Positions 52,748-62,472 of a stretch of DNA of 64,000 nucleotides are shown here, piece by piece. The first letter of the stretch is position 1, and each line of letters starts with the position of its first letter. The stretch comes from Flavobacterium pectinovorum. GTDB lineage: Bacteria > Bacteroidota > Bacteroidia > Flavobacteriales > Flavobacteriaceae. Where the stretch lies: assembly GCF_900142715.1 (NCBI RefSeq), contig NZ_FRBX01000001.1:1240001-1304000 (forward strand), written 5' to 3'. The notes below the pieces were generated by a model. The model saw only the letters and a list, made by a program, of their open reading frames with translations, searched no databases and was not told the DNA's origin. The position numbers and the translations under genes were made by a program.

Positions 52748-52897
52748 ATAATCCTGTTATAGGATAAAAACTGATTTTTATAGGCAATAATAAGCAAGAT
52801 CACAAAAGCCACTGTGCAATAACTCTCATTTGCGAAAACTAGAATTTATTTCTTTAAGTTTGCTGATGGGCCGCGATTTATCACAAAACATGCGAAA

Positions 52898-53872
52898 TTA
52901 ATAGGATCGCTTTAAACCTTTCCAGCCTGTTCGAATTAAAAATTGTTCCCAGGAAAGGCTTTGCGGATTAATTTTTTTGCTCCATTGTAAATCGCGATTT
53001 TCTGCAAAATAACCATATTCAACAGCATACTCGGCCATTCCAATTATCTCATCCACTAAAGTTTCATTGGAACTGAATTCTGGAAAATGTTTCAGAAAAT
53101 CGTTTCGCGTATATGCCGAACTGTACACAGCTTTCATGCCTGTAACCTTTATAAAAGTATCAACTATTTCCTGAGGCGATAAAATATCACCAATCACAGG
53201 TAATGAGCTGCCTGCATATTTATCTGCGTTAGAGAAAATTTCTAAAACAGCTGGACCTGTAGCAGTAAGAGGGTCAACAAACGGTGCACGAAAGTCTTTT
53301 GGTAAGTAAATTGGAAAGACAAGAATATCGTCCTTGACAATCGGGGTATAAAATTCGAGGAAGTTCGTATAAAAAAAGGCCATATAAATGAATGAACTTT
53401 TAATTGGCAGTGTTCGTATATACGTCTCAATATTGGCTTTGTGGGTGAAATGTGGCGCAAACTTTTTTCCTGACGTAATTCTATCAACATTTTCCAGGCT
53501 GCTAAAAATTAGGTACTCAGCCTTTGCCTCAAGTGCTGCATCTGCAAGTTCCTTTCCCAACGCAAATTCATGCGTTTGCGGAGGTGCAATACCGGGCGTT
53601 ATCAAAAAAATGCCGTATGAGCCACGGAAAGCCTCGACAAAATCTTTTTTATAACCCAAAGTAAGAGGTATACTAATTAGTTCAACTCCTTGTTCTATCA
53701 GACTTACAGCTTCCGGAGAATCGAGTCTTCTGGTAATACCACGTACTTGATATTGTCCGCTCTGTATTAGCGACTGTGCAACACTGTAGCCTTGTTTGCC
53801 TAAAACACCAACAATGGTAATGAGCGGTTTGCTACTTTTAATTGATTTGGATGCTTTAAAATCATTTTCCAT
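52898..53872 (-). CDS. NmrA-family NAD(P)-binding protein
   Basis: A 324-residue extended/atypical SDR of the NmrA type. ITIVGVLGKQGYSVAQSLIQSG at 18-39 is the GxxGxxG NAD(P)-binding loop in variant form, followed by YQVRGITRRLDSPEA and the FRGSYGIFLITPG strand. No YxxxK catalytic pair was seen, so it may be a sensor or reductase. Divergent from an HxlR regulator; three palindromes lie between. Confidence 0.85.
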   Translation of the reverse strand: MENDFKASKSIKSSKPLITIVGVLGKQGYSVAQSLIQSGQYQVRGITRRLDSPEAVSLIEQGVELISIPLTLGYKKDFVEAFRGSYGIFLITPGIAPPQTHEFALGKELADAALEAKAEYLIFSSLENVDRITSGKKFAPHFTHKANIETYIRTLPIKSSFIYMAFFYTNFLEFYTPIVKDDILVFPIYLPKDFRAPFVDPLTATGPAVLEIFSNADKYAGSSLPVIGDILSPQEIVDTFIKVTGMKAVYSSAYTRNDFLKHFPEFSSNETLVDEIIGMAEYAVEYGYFAENRDLQWSKKINPQSLSWEQFLIRTGWKGLKRSY

Positions 53873-53900
53873 AAGTTCTATTACTTTGATTAATTTTGGA

Positions 53901-53970
53901 CTATAAAAATTATAGTTGCAAAACTATTCATAGTTAGATAAATTTGCAATAACTATCTATTTGGATAGTT
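53901..53970. promoter_or_regulatory. hxlR promoter with three ACTAT-type palindromes
   Basis: Plus-strand promoter TTG (53916-53918), 20 bases, TAAATTTG (53939-53946). Palindromes: CTATAA-AAA-TTATAG (53901-53915), AACTAT-TC-ATAGTT (53922-53935) and AACTATC-N6-GATAGTT (53951-53970), likely HxlR sites controlling both directions. Confidence 0.65.
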
Positions 53971-53988
53971 GGTCTAAAAAAGAAGTTT

Positions 53989-54369
53989 ATGAAAATTGAA
54001 TGTCAAAGTGATTATATAAAACTGGATAGCAAATTGTACCCATGTACTGTTAGTATAGCTATGGATTTAATTGGTGGAAAGTGGAAAGCGGTTATTTTGT
54101 ATCATTTAAAAGACACTGATAAACGGTATAGCGAACTTAGAAGAGATATTCCGGCTATTACAGAAATGACTTTGAGCCTCCAGTTAAAGCAGCTTGAAAA
54201 TGACGGTCTTTTATCACGTACTGTTGAAGGGAAAAAACCTCCGATAAAAGTTGTTTACAGTTTAACAGATTTTGGAAAATCCTGCATACCATTACTAAAT
54301 GCAATAACGGAATGGGGAAATAAGGCTGCCATACATAAAGGTGAATTTGTAAATCACAAAATGCTTTAA
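53989..54369 (+). CDS. HxlR-family redox-type regulator
   Basis: A 126-residue winged-helix regulator. The HxlR domain is complete: PCTVSIAMDLIGGKWKAVILYHLKDTDKRYSEL, ITEMTLSLQLKQLENDGLLSR and VVYSLTDFGKSC. Cys5 and Cys19 near the N-terminus fit the thiol-sensing YodB/HypR branch. Divergent from the NmrA gene, with three palindromes between them, so it probably responds to electrophiles or quinones. Confidence 0.9.
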   Translation: MKIECQSDYIKLDSKLYPCTVSIAMDLIGGKWKAVILYHLKDTDKRYSELRRDIPAITEMTLSLQLKQLENDGLLSRTVEGKKPPIKVVYSLTDFGKSCIPLLNAITEWGNKAAIHKGEFVNHKML

Positions 54370-54519
54370 AACAATAGATTGTGAATTTTAACAATCGTAT
54401 AAAAGGCTATAAAGGATATCGCTGGCTGTTAATTTGTAAACGCTTTTAAGATTATTGCCTGGTGGCAATTTTAGTAAGCATTTAAATAGTACTTTTGGAA
54501 ATTGTAAAACCGTTTTGAC

Positions 54520-55029
54520 ATGATAAATTCTGAAAACCCAGTTGGAACTACTAAAGACTTAAAAGAAATCGAGCCAGTAAAAATTATATTGGCTGAGGAT
54601 GACAAAGATGATCAGGAATTATTTAAGGAAGCTCTTGATGCAACAAAAGTTCCTACTGAAGTTATTACAGTAGACAACGGCGAAGAACTGGTTAATGCCT
54701 TAAAGGATGGGTCTGAACCAAAACCTGATATTGTTTTTATCGATATAAATATGCCGATTAAAGGGGGTAAGGAGGCGCTGGAAGAAATAAGGAGCGATCA
54801 GGAACTGAAGGAGATTCCTGCGGTTATGCTCTCGACTTCTAATAACCCTAAAGATATTGAAGATACTTTCAATAAGGGAGCAAACCTCTATATACAAAAA
54901 CCAAATTCTTTTACCAGCTTTATTCTCATTCTGAAAAAAGTATTTATTCTGCACTGGACAAAAGCTTTAATGAATCCGGTTAAAAATATTTTTTTTGTTT
55001 CTGAAAAGAATATATCTCCGAAGGATTAA
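54520..55029 (+). CDS. Single-domain response regulator (REC)
   Basis: A 169-residue receiver protein. Acidic pocket EDDKDD at 26-31, phospho-acceptor Asp75 in VFIDINMP, switch Ser/Thr near 105 (MLSTSNNP) and Lys127 (YIQKPNS). The N-terminal 20 residues are a linker and the C-terminal 35 residues have no output domain. Such Rcp1-like REC proteins serve bacteriophytochrome or PAS kinases; the PAS kinase at 55132 on the other strand is a candidate partner. Confidence 0.88.
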   Translation: MINSENPVGTTKDLKEIEPVKIILAEDDKDDQELFKEALDATKVPTEVITVDNGEELVNALKDGSEPKPDIVFIDINMPIKGGKEALEEIRSDQELKEIPAVMLSTSNNPKDIEDTFNKGANLYIQKPNSFTSFILILKKVFILHWTKALMNPVKNIFFVSEKNISPKD

Positions 55030-55131
55030 ATAGGTTTTAATCGAACCCATTTCCCTTTCAGACTGAAAGTAAATTATAATTACAGCAATCTTTGTGTTTT
55101 TAATAAAGAATCGATCACCACTCAGATATTA

Positions 55132-57123
55132 TTAATTGTTTATTGGCAGGTAGACGTTAAATATCGCTCCATTTTCATTGCTTTGTAGGGCATCAATCTC
55201 ACCATTATGATTCTGGACAATTTTTTTGCACATAGCCAGTCCGATTCCTGTGCCTGCAAATTCACTTTTACCGTGCAGCTTTTGGAATATATTGAAAATT
55301 TTCTCAGTATCTTCAGGCTTCATGCCGATGCCATTATCAGTAAATTGAATTTTATAATAAGCCAGCCCTTCTTTTAGATTTACTGACTGGATCTCATCGG
55401 GAGAGGCAATACTGCAATGAATATGAATTTTGGGCTGCACACCAGGGCGTATAAATTTTAACGCGTTCCCTATCAGATTAAAAAACAGCTGGGACATCTG
55501 CAAGGGAATACCTTTGATAACCGGAAGCGCATTCCATGTGACTTTAGCTCCTGTGCGCGCCATTACTACATCATAATCTTCCAGCGCATTTTTGGCCGTA
55601 TCCTCAAGGTTTACCGTAACGAAATTGGCATCGTCTTTCGGCAGGGCAGAATAGGCGAGCACATCTCGAATAAGTTTGCCCATACGGCTTGTGGCGTCTT
55701 TTATTTTATTTATGTATCCTAGTGATTTTTCGTCAAGATGTTCCGTGATTTTGCCCTCGAGCAACTGCATAAAAGTGCTGATTTTGCGAAGCGGTTCCTG
55801 CAGGTCATGCGAAGCTATGTAGGCAAACTGTTCCAATTCCTGATTAGAATGTATCAATTGCACGTTGGTCTGTTCCAATTCTTCATTTGTAGCCCTTAAT
55901 TCCTCTATAACTGCGCCAATCTCTTCGGTACGCTGCTGTATTTGGTTTTCCAGTTCCATCTGGAGTTCCATCTGGATGGTAATATCCTGAGCAGTTCCGT
56001 TCATACGGACAGGTTTGCCCTCGGGATCAAAAACAGTTTTACCCTGCGCATGCAATATTCTTTTCTTTCCGGTAGTGGGATGTATTACCGTGTAGGTCTC
56101 ATCATACAACCCTCCTGAAGCAGGATTCAGTCCCCATGCCACGGCATTTGCTACTCGTTCGCGATCTTCTTCAAGCAGAATCGGTATAACTTCATTATAG
56201 TCCTGGGCGGCAGGATCATATCCAAACCATTCAATAAGACGGTCTGAATAGGTTAAACCGTTTGACTCCACATCAATGCTCCATGTGCCAAGCTGGGCAA
56301 GCTCAACTGCGCCTCTCATGTTTTGTTCGGCTTCTTCCAGCTTATTGCGCGCAATTACCTCTTCGGTTACGTCAATAGCCGTACAGATGACACCATGGAT
56401 TCTGCCTTTTGCATCGTACAATGGCTTGTAAGTGTAATCATAATAACCGTAATATGGCGAACCATTCTTAACAAACATGATGCGGGCGGCGGTTTCGGTA
56501 TGAATTTTTCCCGTATTTAAAACATTACTATAGGCCTGAAACAGATGCGTCTCTTTGATTTCCGGTACTGTTTCAGTTATAGGCCTGCCGATAATCGAAT
56601 CTCCTTTGCCAAATATTTCAAGCATTTTCTCATTGGCCTCGCGTAAAACCATTTCAGGTCCGGTGTATACCAATTTCGCTACAGGGGAATTATAAAAAAC
56701 GGTACGCGCAAATTTTTCGCTTTCTTCCACTTTATGCCTTTGATTGACCTGTACTGTATTGTCCATTACCCAGACAGCCACTTTTTTTACATCTCCGGAA
56801 ACATCTTTTAAAGGGGCATAAACAAAAGTCACGTAACGAGTCTCTTCCTTTCCGTGTCTGATCAGCACAAGTTCAGCCTCATTGACAGAGTACGGTTTGC
56901 CGTGAGAAATAACATCCGCCAATGCACTTTCATAGTAGGAGCGCACTTCAGCGAAAGTATCCCAGTAAAAATGACCAAGGATCTCTTCTCGCGGTTTTCC
57001 GGCCACTTCTATAAAGCTGTCGTTTACAATTTCGGCAACCAGCGTTTGGGCATCTAAAACGCAGATGCCGACCGGCGCATTCATAACTAGTAAATAGAGT
57101 TCCTGTTGGTTTTCGATATTCAT
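55132..57123 (-). CDS. Multi-PAS sensor histidine kinase
   Basis: A 663-residue soluble kinase. PAS domains at about 8-128, 138-262 and 270-388; a coiled coil 388-435; HisKA with FAYIASHDLQEPLRK where His439 is the phospho-acceptor; then HATPase_c with N box (NLIGNALKFI), G1 (DNGIGM) and G2 (GTGIGLAMCKKIV). No membrane segment. The AS-HD-LQEPLR subgroup is typical of cyanobacterial and Bacteroidota phytochrome-like kinases. A broken response regulator lies directly upstream on the same strand; the intact REC at 54520 may now serve it. Confidence 0.93.
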   Translation of the reverse strand: MNIENQQELYLLVMNAPVGICVLDAQTLVAEIVNDSFIEVAGKPREEILGHFYWDTFAEVRSYYESALADVISHGKPYSVNEAELVLIRHGKEETRYVTFVYAPLKDVSGDVKKVAVWVMDNTVQVNQRHKVEESEKFARTVFYNSPVAKLVYTGPEMVLREANEKMLEIFGKGDSIIGRPITETVPEIKETHLFQAYSNVLNTGKIHTETAARIMFVKNGSPYYGYYDYTYKPLYDAKGRIHGVICTAIDVTEEVIARNKLEEAEQNMRGAVELAQLGTWSIDVESNGLTYSDRLIEWFGYDPAAQDYNEVIPILLEEDRERVANAVAWGLNPASGGLYDETYTVIHPTTGKKRILHAQGKTVFDPEGKPVRMNGTAQDITIQMELQMELENQIQQRTEEIGAVIEELRATNEELEQTNVQLIHSNQELEQFAYIASHDLQEPLRKISTFMQLLEGKITEHLDEKSLGYINKIKDATSRMGKLIRDVLAYSALPKDDANFVTVNLEDTAKNALEDYDVVMARTGAKVTWNALPVIKGIPLQMSQLFFNLIGNALKFIRPGVQPKIHIHCSIASPDEIQSVNLKEGLAYYKIQFTDNGIGMKPEDTEKIFNIFQKLHGKSEFAGTGIGLAMCKKIVQNHNGEIDALQSNENGAIFNVYLPINN

Positions 57124-57128
57124 ATACT

Positions 57129-57350
57129 TTAGATTAAATAAGGGCGCAGAAGATTCGAAAGTTCTTTGATACTGCTGGGTTTGTCAGGAAACCGCTGGCT
57201 TTGAGCTTATAGCTGTTACAGAATCCGAAGATGTAGAAAGAATAATTACTGGTATATCCTGTAAACCTGCCGTCGCTTTTAACGTATCCTGAAATTCTTT
57301 GCAATGCTTCGGACGCATCAGTAAACGAAACCTAGCTAACAATATCTCAT
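57129..57350 (-). pseudogene. Decayed response-regulator gene (REC domain)
   Basis: The minus-strand sequence just before the histidine kinase gene translates, in one frame, to LKATAGLQDIPVIILSTSSD followed by SVTAI, the alpha4-beta4 core of a receiver domain, and in other frames to KASGFLTN and PSSIKELSNLLRPYL, its C-terminus. Joining them needs at least two frame changes, and the N-terminal half is scrambled. It is therefore a pseudogene of the kinase's former partner. Confidence 0.65.
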
Positions 57351-57750
57351 TATAGAAAGTTAATAATTATAATGAAAATAAAAAAAAATATTTTATTGAA
57401 TCCTTAGATTAGACTATTATAATGATACGTCACTTTCCTTATCGATTATGTTTTCCACATTTCTAAATATTAGTTTACAATGTTTTTAATTATCATAATG
57501 GTAAAAGTACAAGTAAAAAAAAACTTTAATTTATAATATCGAAAAGGAGGTTTATATAATTATCATTGATTAGTCACAATTAGACCTATAAACTAAACAA
57601 AATCCAAACTGTTAGAATTAATTAAATGCAACAGTATTGTATAATTAAAAGTAAAAGCAACGATATATCGTTGGCAGTCAATTTTTAGATATTTTAAATT
57701 TAGATAAAGAATTATCAATACCTTCGTTAAGCTGATTAATTCCAAAAAAA
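57351..57750. other. AT-rich intergenic region upstream of the two-component pair
   Basis: About 400 bases, stops in all frames, no palindrome of note. It should hold the promoter for 57751-61324. Confidence 0.4.
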
Positions 57751-59364
57751 ATGCTCTTAAAGCACTACAGAATAATTCTGTTTCTCCTTGTATGGTTTAC
57801 ATTTGGAGAAGTAAACGCATTGGCTCTTTCGAAGAGCATAATGGAGATAGGAATTGTAGAAAAAGAACTGTCTAATCTGAGAAATGACCTGGCTCAAGAA
57901 GTAGTTTATAACGAACTGCAAGTAAAAAAAGCAGAAGAATTACTAAGTAAATTACCTGAAAGCACAGACAAAATCAAAATTTTATTAAAAGTAAGTGACT
58001 GGTATGAAGCTTCTTATAATAATCCTAAAACATTGCAAAAGGCATTTCAATATGCTGAGGAAGCTCTTAGGATAAGTCAGGCCATTCATTCTAATATTTA
58101 TTCTGGTAAATGTTATCTTCAACTTTCGATGGTCCAGGAGTTGAGAAATAACAATTCGATGATAGAAGTCAACGCCAGAAAAGCAATAGAAGTATTAACC
58201 AAAACAAATCAAACAGATGATTTGGGAGAATCATGGGTAATGGTTTGGTCAGCTAAAATGCGTACTAATGCACCAATAGCAGAGAGATTAGATCCAATTT
58301 TTAAAGCAGCTTCTCTATTTGAAAAGTCCGGAAATAATAAAAGAAGCGGTGACTGCTACAGAGAAATCAGCGAATTGTATTTTTCAATCTCAGATTTTCA
58401 CAACGCTCTAAATTCACTCAAAAAAGCTATATTTTTCTATAAAAAAGCCAATCTTAAAGAAAGCGATATTTATCCTATTTCCTCCAGACTCAATATTATC
58501 TATGAAACTGAAAAGAAAAGCATGGATATTATCAAACTTAAAAACAAAACACTGTTGCAGCAAAGCAAACTTAAAAACGAAGTGTTTTTACGTAATTCCA
58601 TGGTCATTTTTGTTTTGCTTTTACTTATAATACTTGGATTACTTTATAAAAGTTTTATGTTTAAGAAGAAAACAAACAAGGTACTCGAAATACAAAAAAA
58701 TGAAATCAACAAAAAAAATAATACACTGCAAAAGCTGGTCGTTGAAAAAGAATGGCTTTTGCGTGAAATTCATCACAGAGTAAAAAATAACCTGCACATG
58801 GTGGTCGGTTTGCTTGCAAGTCAGACTGAATTTTTAAAAAATGAAGAAGCTCTTCAGGCAATTAATAGTAGTCAGAACAGAATTCATGCCATGTCTTTAA
58901 TCCATCAGAAATTATATCAATCAGAGAATTTATCGATAATTGATATGCCGTCTTATATATTTGAATTAACAGAATATCTAAAAGATTCATTCGAAATCAG
59001 AAAATCAATACGGTTTGTATTAGATGTTGACAGCTTTAATCTGCCTTTGTCCCATTCAATACCTATTGGACTGATTTTTAACGAAGCAGTTACAAATGCT
59101 ATTAAATATGCTTTTCCAGATCATAAAAACGGAATAATTGATATTTCCCTTAAAACAGAAGATCATCAAAATTATATTTTAATAATTCAGGACAATGGTA
59201 TTGGTCTTCCTGCGGATTTTGACCCTTATAACAATCCTTCATTGGGAATAAAATTGATGCATGGACTTTCTGCTGATATCGATGGAAAGTTTCTAATTAC
59301 TAATGCAAATGGTACTAAAATAACGCTGAAATTCATTTTTAACGAAAATAGTTCTCATTTATAA
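57751..59364 (+). CDS. Membrane histidine kinase, HisKA_2 type with TPR-like N-terminus
   Basis: A 537-residue kinase. Signal peptide/N-terminal hydrophobic region, then a helical TPR-like periplasmic part (70-260, ADYCREISELY-type repeats), one membrane span at about 283-300, a coiled coil to 335, HisKA_2 with REIHHRVKNNL (His341) and VVGLLASQ, then HATPase_c (NEAVTNAIKYAFPD, DNGIGL). TPR-plus-HisKA_2 kinases are typical of Bacteroidota. Eleven bases before the sigma-54 response regulator gene, its probable partner. Confidence 0.92.
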   Translation: MLLKHYRIILFLLVWFTFGEVNALALSKSIMEIGIVEKELSNLRNDLAQEVVYNELQVKKAEELLSKLPESTDKIKILLKVSDWYEASYNNPKTLQKAFQYAEEALRISQAIHSNIYSGKCYLQLSMVQELRNNNSMIEVNARKAIEVLTKTNQTDDLGESWVMVWSAKMRTNAPIAERLDPIFKAASLFEKSGNNKRSGDCYREISELYFSISDFHNALNSLKKAIFFYKKANLKESDIYPISSRLNIIYETEKKSMDIIKLKNKTLLQQSKLKNEVFLRNSMVIFVLLLLIILGLLYKSFMFKKKTNKVLEIQKNEINKKNNTLQKLVVEKEWLLREIHHRVKNNLHMVVGLLASQTEFLKNEEALQAINSSQNRIHAMSLIHQKLYQSENLSIIDMPSYIFELTEYLKDSFEIRKSIRFVLDVDSFNLPLSHSIPIGLIFNEAVTNAIKYAFPDHKNGIIDISLKTEDHQNYILIIQDNGIGLPADFDPYNNPSLGIKLMHGLSADIDGKFLITNANGTKITLKFIFNENSSHL

Positions 59365-59374
59365 TTTCGATAAA

Positions 59375-61324
59375 ATGGCAAAACAATTAAAAATACTTAT
59401 AGTTGAAGATCAGTTTGTTGAGGCAAATCATTTACGACTGATGCTGAAAAAAGCCGGACACTCTGTTATCGGAATGGCAAGGTCAGTTCCTGATGCTAAA
59501 TATTATATTGCAGAGCAGAGACCGGAATTGGTATTATTAGATATTTTCCTTTCAGGAAAAGAGACCGGTATTGATCTTGCCGAAATACTCAAAAACGAAA
59601 ATATTCCTTTTATTTATCTCTCTGCCAACTCTAACGAAGAAGTTCTTAGCAAAGCTAAACTGACTCATCCCCAAGGCTTTTTGGTAAAACCTTTTAGAGA
59701 AAAAGATTTGTTGGTAACAATTGAAATTGCCGAATATCACCAGCAATATGGAATAGAATCATCAATTAGAAAAGAACTTTTGTTTCAAAAACAATTAAAA
59801 ACTATAGTAACGAAAAGCGGTACCTGGGATGAAAGGGTTCTCAATATTATTACCGCCCTGCAGTCTCTTATTTCTTTTGATCTTGTAATGGCTGTTTTTT
59901 ATATGGAAAATAAATTATCCAGCAGAGTTTTGGGCTACGCAAGAACAGGTTTACACGAATACCAACGAATAGGAATTGAGGAGTTGCAAAATATTACCGC
60001 CTTAAAAGAATCTGAGATTACTGAATTGCGAAACAAAAGCAAAGTCGAGACAGATGCGACATTCTATAATGGTCAGGATTTTATAAAAATATGCGATAAA
60101 ACCCCTATCAAAAAATTGATTGCGACCTCAATGAATATGAAATCGAATCTCATGCTACCGGTTCCCTTGACATTGACAGAAAATGGCGGGCTATATCTGT
60201 CTTTTTTCAGCAGGCAGACAGACAATTACAATAAAAATCATTTAACGCTGTGTGAAAGACTTCAGGAGCCTTTGATTTTTGCAATTGAAAATTTGATCAG
60301 TCATGACAAAAAACGGGATAAAAAAAACACTTCTTCTGAAAATATTGTGTCAGTTAATAATATAAAAGATGCAGGTTTTGAATCGATCATTGGTAAAAGT
60401 CCGGCGTTGTTAAAAATATTTGACCATATTTTACAAGTTGCTCCCGCCGATACAACAGTTTTAATTACCGGGGAAAGCGGTACTGGCAAAGAGAGTATCG
60501 CCCATAGTATTAAGGAACTTTCAAATAGAAAAAATCAGCCGTTTGTAAAAATTAATTGTTCAGCACTTCCCCAAAGTCTGATAGAATCAGAATTATTCGG
60601 ACATGAGAAAGGATCTTTTACCGGTGCAGCAGAAAGACGAATTGGTAAATTTGAACAGGCAGATAACGGCACTTTGTTTTTGGATGAAATAGGTGATATG
60701 CCCTTAGAAATGCAGGCAAAATTACTGCGGGCAATTCAGGAAAAAGAAATTGAACGTGTTGGAGGAAATGCCTCAATAAAAGTTAATGTGCGAATTATTG
60801 CAGCTACAAATTGTAATCTTGAAAAAGAAGTTGCTGACGGCCGTTTTAGACTTGATTTATATTACAGGTTAAATGTGTTTCCAATCCAGCTGCCCCCTTT
60901 AAGAGAGCGGAAAGAAGATATTGGACTTCTTGCCCGTCATTTTATTGCTGTCTATAGTTCTAAAACGGGAAAAAATGTGACCGAAATATCAGAAAGTGCT
61001 TTAAAAAGTCTTTTATTGTATCAATGGCCTGGGAATATTCGTGAACTCGAAAACCTTATTGAAAGAAGTATTCTTTTGGCAAAAACAAATACCATAGAGC
61101 ACATTCCGCTTCCGGCTTTTGATGACGCTAAAATAAATACTAAGTCAAATGACTGGTACTTTAAAACGATTCAGGAAAACGAAAGGGAGCACATTATCAA
61201 TGTGCTTGAAAAATGCAATGGAAGAATAAGAGGTATTGGAGGAGCATCAGAAATCTTAGGATTACCGCCTACAACATTAGCTTCGAGAATGCAAAAATTG
61301 GGTATAAAGAGAAGCCACTTTTAA
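59375..61324 (+). CDS. Sigma-54-dependent response regulator (REC-GAF-like-AAA-Fis)
   Basis: A 649-residue regulator. REC at 6-118 with Asp56 (LVLLDIFLS) and Lys105; a GAF-like module about 140-305; AAA+ sigma-54 activator 330-560 with Walker A GESGTGKE (366-373), ELFGHEKGSFTGA where GSFTGA replaces the usual GAFTGA (413-418), and Walker B LFLDEIGDM; Fis-type HTH about 605-645 (EREHIINVLEKCNG, GGASEILGLPPTTLASRMQKLGIK). It would activate sigma-54 promoters when phosphorylated by the 57751 kinase. Hydrolases at 61636 and 62473 lie downstream. Confidence 0.94.
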   Translation: MAKQLKILIVEDQFVEANHLRLMLKKAGHSVIGMARSVPDAKYYIAEQRPELVLLDIFLSGKETGIDLAEILKNENIPFIYLSANSNEEVLSKAKLTHPQGFLVKPFREKDLLVTIEIAEYHQQYGIESSIRKELLFQKQLKTIVTKSGTWDERVLNIITALQSLISFDLVMAVFYMENKLSSRVLGYARTGLHEYQRIGIEELQNITALKESEITELRNKSKVETDATFYNGQDFIKICDKTPIKKLIATSMNMKSNLMLPVPLTLTENGGLYLSFFSRQTDNYNKNHLTLCERLQEPLIFAIENLISHDKKRDKKNTSSENIVSVNNIKDAGFESIIGKSPALLKIFDHILQVAPADTTVLITGESGTGKESIAHSIKELSNRKNQPFVKINCSALPQSLIESELFGHEKGSFTGAAERRIGKFEQADNGTLFLDEIGDMPLEMQAKLLRAIQEKEIERVGGNASIKVNVRIIAATNCNLEKEVADGRFRLDLYYRLNVFPIQLPPLRERKEDIGLLARHFIAVYSSKTGKNVTEISESALKSLLLYQWPGNIRELENLIERSILLAKTNTIEHIPLPAFDDAKINTKSNDWYFKTIQENEREHIINVLEKCNGRIRGIGGASEILGLPPTTLASRMQKLGIKRSHF

Positions 61325-61325
61325 A

Positions 61326-61478
61326 TGATGAATTATGAATTATGAGTTATGAATGAAAAGTAACGCGTAGTTGAAACGTAAAATGTGCTTTTAATTTTTT
61401 TTAATATTATTATTTCTATTGTATATTTTTCAAATTGCTTTCTACTTTTACTTCTAACTTATAACTCAAAATTCATCA
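61326..61478. repeat. ATGAATT-type imperfect inverted repeat
   Basis: TGATGAATTATGAATTATGA near 61326 and its imperfect complement ending near 61478 (AACTCAAAATTCATCA), a simple repeat often found at Flavobacterium gene ends. Possibly folds as a weak terminator. Confidence 0.4.
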
Positions 61479-61635
61479 CTCAAAAAACGATATTAAGTTG
61501 CTTTATTTTCGTTGTACGACGAAATATAGTCGTTCCAAATTTTAATTTAAATATTTAATTAATTGAAAATCAATTAAGTACAAAATAGGTTCGGTTTTAG
61601 TTTCTTCTTTGGCATAACATTAAAAACAATGTATT

Positions 61636-62424
61636 ATGCTGACTGAAAACCCTACTACAATACTTTTTATTACAGGTGCATTTGTAAGCAATAAATGCTG
61701 GGATGACTGGAAAGTCTTTTTCGAAAGTAAAGGATTTACAACTCTGGCGCCAGCGTGGCCGTACAAAGACGCTCCGGCTGCTGTTTTACGAGATCGTCAT
61801 CCAGATCCTCAAATTGCCGGTCTACGCTTGACCGCTTTGATAGATCATTTTGAAAATATCACAAAAAATCTTCCTCAAAAGCCCATAATAATCGGCCATT
61901 CTATTGGTGGGCTTATAGCTCAAATACTTTTACAGCGTAATTTAGCCTCGGCCGCAATTGCCATACATTCGGTTCCTCCTCAGGGAATTATGACCTTTAA
62001 ATTTTCATTTTTAAAAGCCGGCTGGGGACCGCTTGGTTTTTTTACCTCTGCAAAGAAAACTTTCTTAATGACTTTTAGCCAATGGCAATATGCATTTACT
62101 AACGGAATGCCAGAAGAATGGCAGGAAAAAGCATATTATGATTCTGTTATTCCCGAATCTAAATTAATCGTGCGAGATACCATAACCTCGGCTGCAAAAG
62201 TAGATTTTAACGCTTCTCACAATCCATTATTGTTAATTGCAGGATCTGCAGATCATACTATTCCCAAGTCACTTAACTATTCTAATTACAAAAAATATAC
62301 GGATAAAAATTCTATTACAGATTTTAAGGTTTTTCCCGAAAGAAATCACTTTGTTTTAAATCAGCCGGGCTGGCAGGAAATTGCAGTCTTTATACAAGAT
62401 TGGATAGGAAAACTGCCAGCTTAA
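61636..62424 (+). CDS. Alpha/beta hydrolase, paralogue 3 of 3
   Basis: A 262-residue cytoplasmic hydrolase. ILFITGAFVSNKCWDDW, DAPAAVLRDRHPDPQIAG, IIIGHSIGGLI with Ser89, IHSVPPQGIMTF, LLIAGSADHTIP with the acid and ERNHFVLNQPGWQ with the His. The layout repeats that of the 25687 and 26768 proteins about 35 kb away. The sigma-54 regulator gene ends 312 bases upstream, and a relic of such a regulator sits beside paralogue 2. Confidence 0.87.
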   Translation: MLTENPTTILFITGAFVSNKCWDDWKVFFESKGFTTLAPAWPYKDAPAAVLRDRHPDPQIAGLRLTALIDHFENITKNLPQKPIIIGHSIGGLIAQILLQRNLASAAIAIHSVPPQGIMTFKFSFLKAGWGPLGFFTSAKKTFLMTFSQWQYAFTNGMPEEWQEKAYYDSVIPESKLIVRDTITSAAKVDFNASHNPLLLIAGSADHTIPKSLNYSNYKKYTDKNSITDFKVFPERNHFVLNQPGWQEIAVFIQDWIGKLPA

Positions 62425-62472
62425 AAAAATATAATAACCAATTATTCTAATAACCAATTAAAATTTTAAATT

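Noticed and set aside
52615..52812. 65-codon minus-strand frame over the hairpins at 52650-52747
   Set aside because: Starts with GTG and overlaps structured DNA; no domain.
61560..61635. TTGGCAT sequence near the 61636 start as a sigma-54 promoter
   Set aside because: The -24/-12 spacing and the GC element do not fit the TGGCAC-N5-TTGC consensus.
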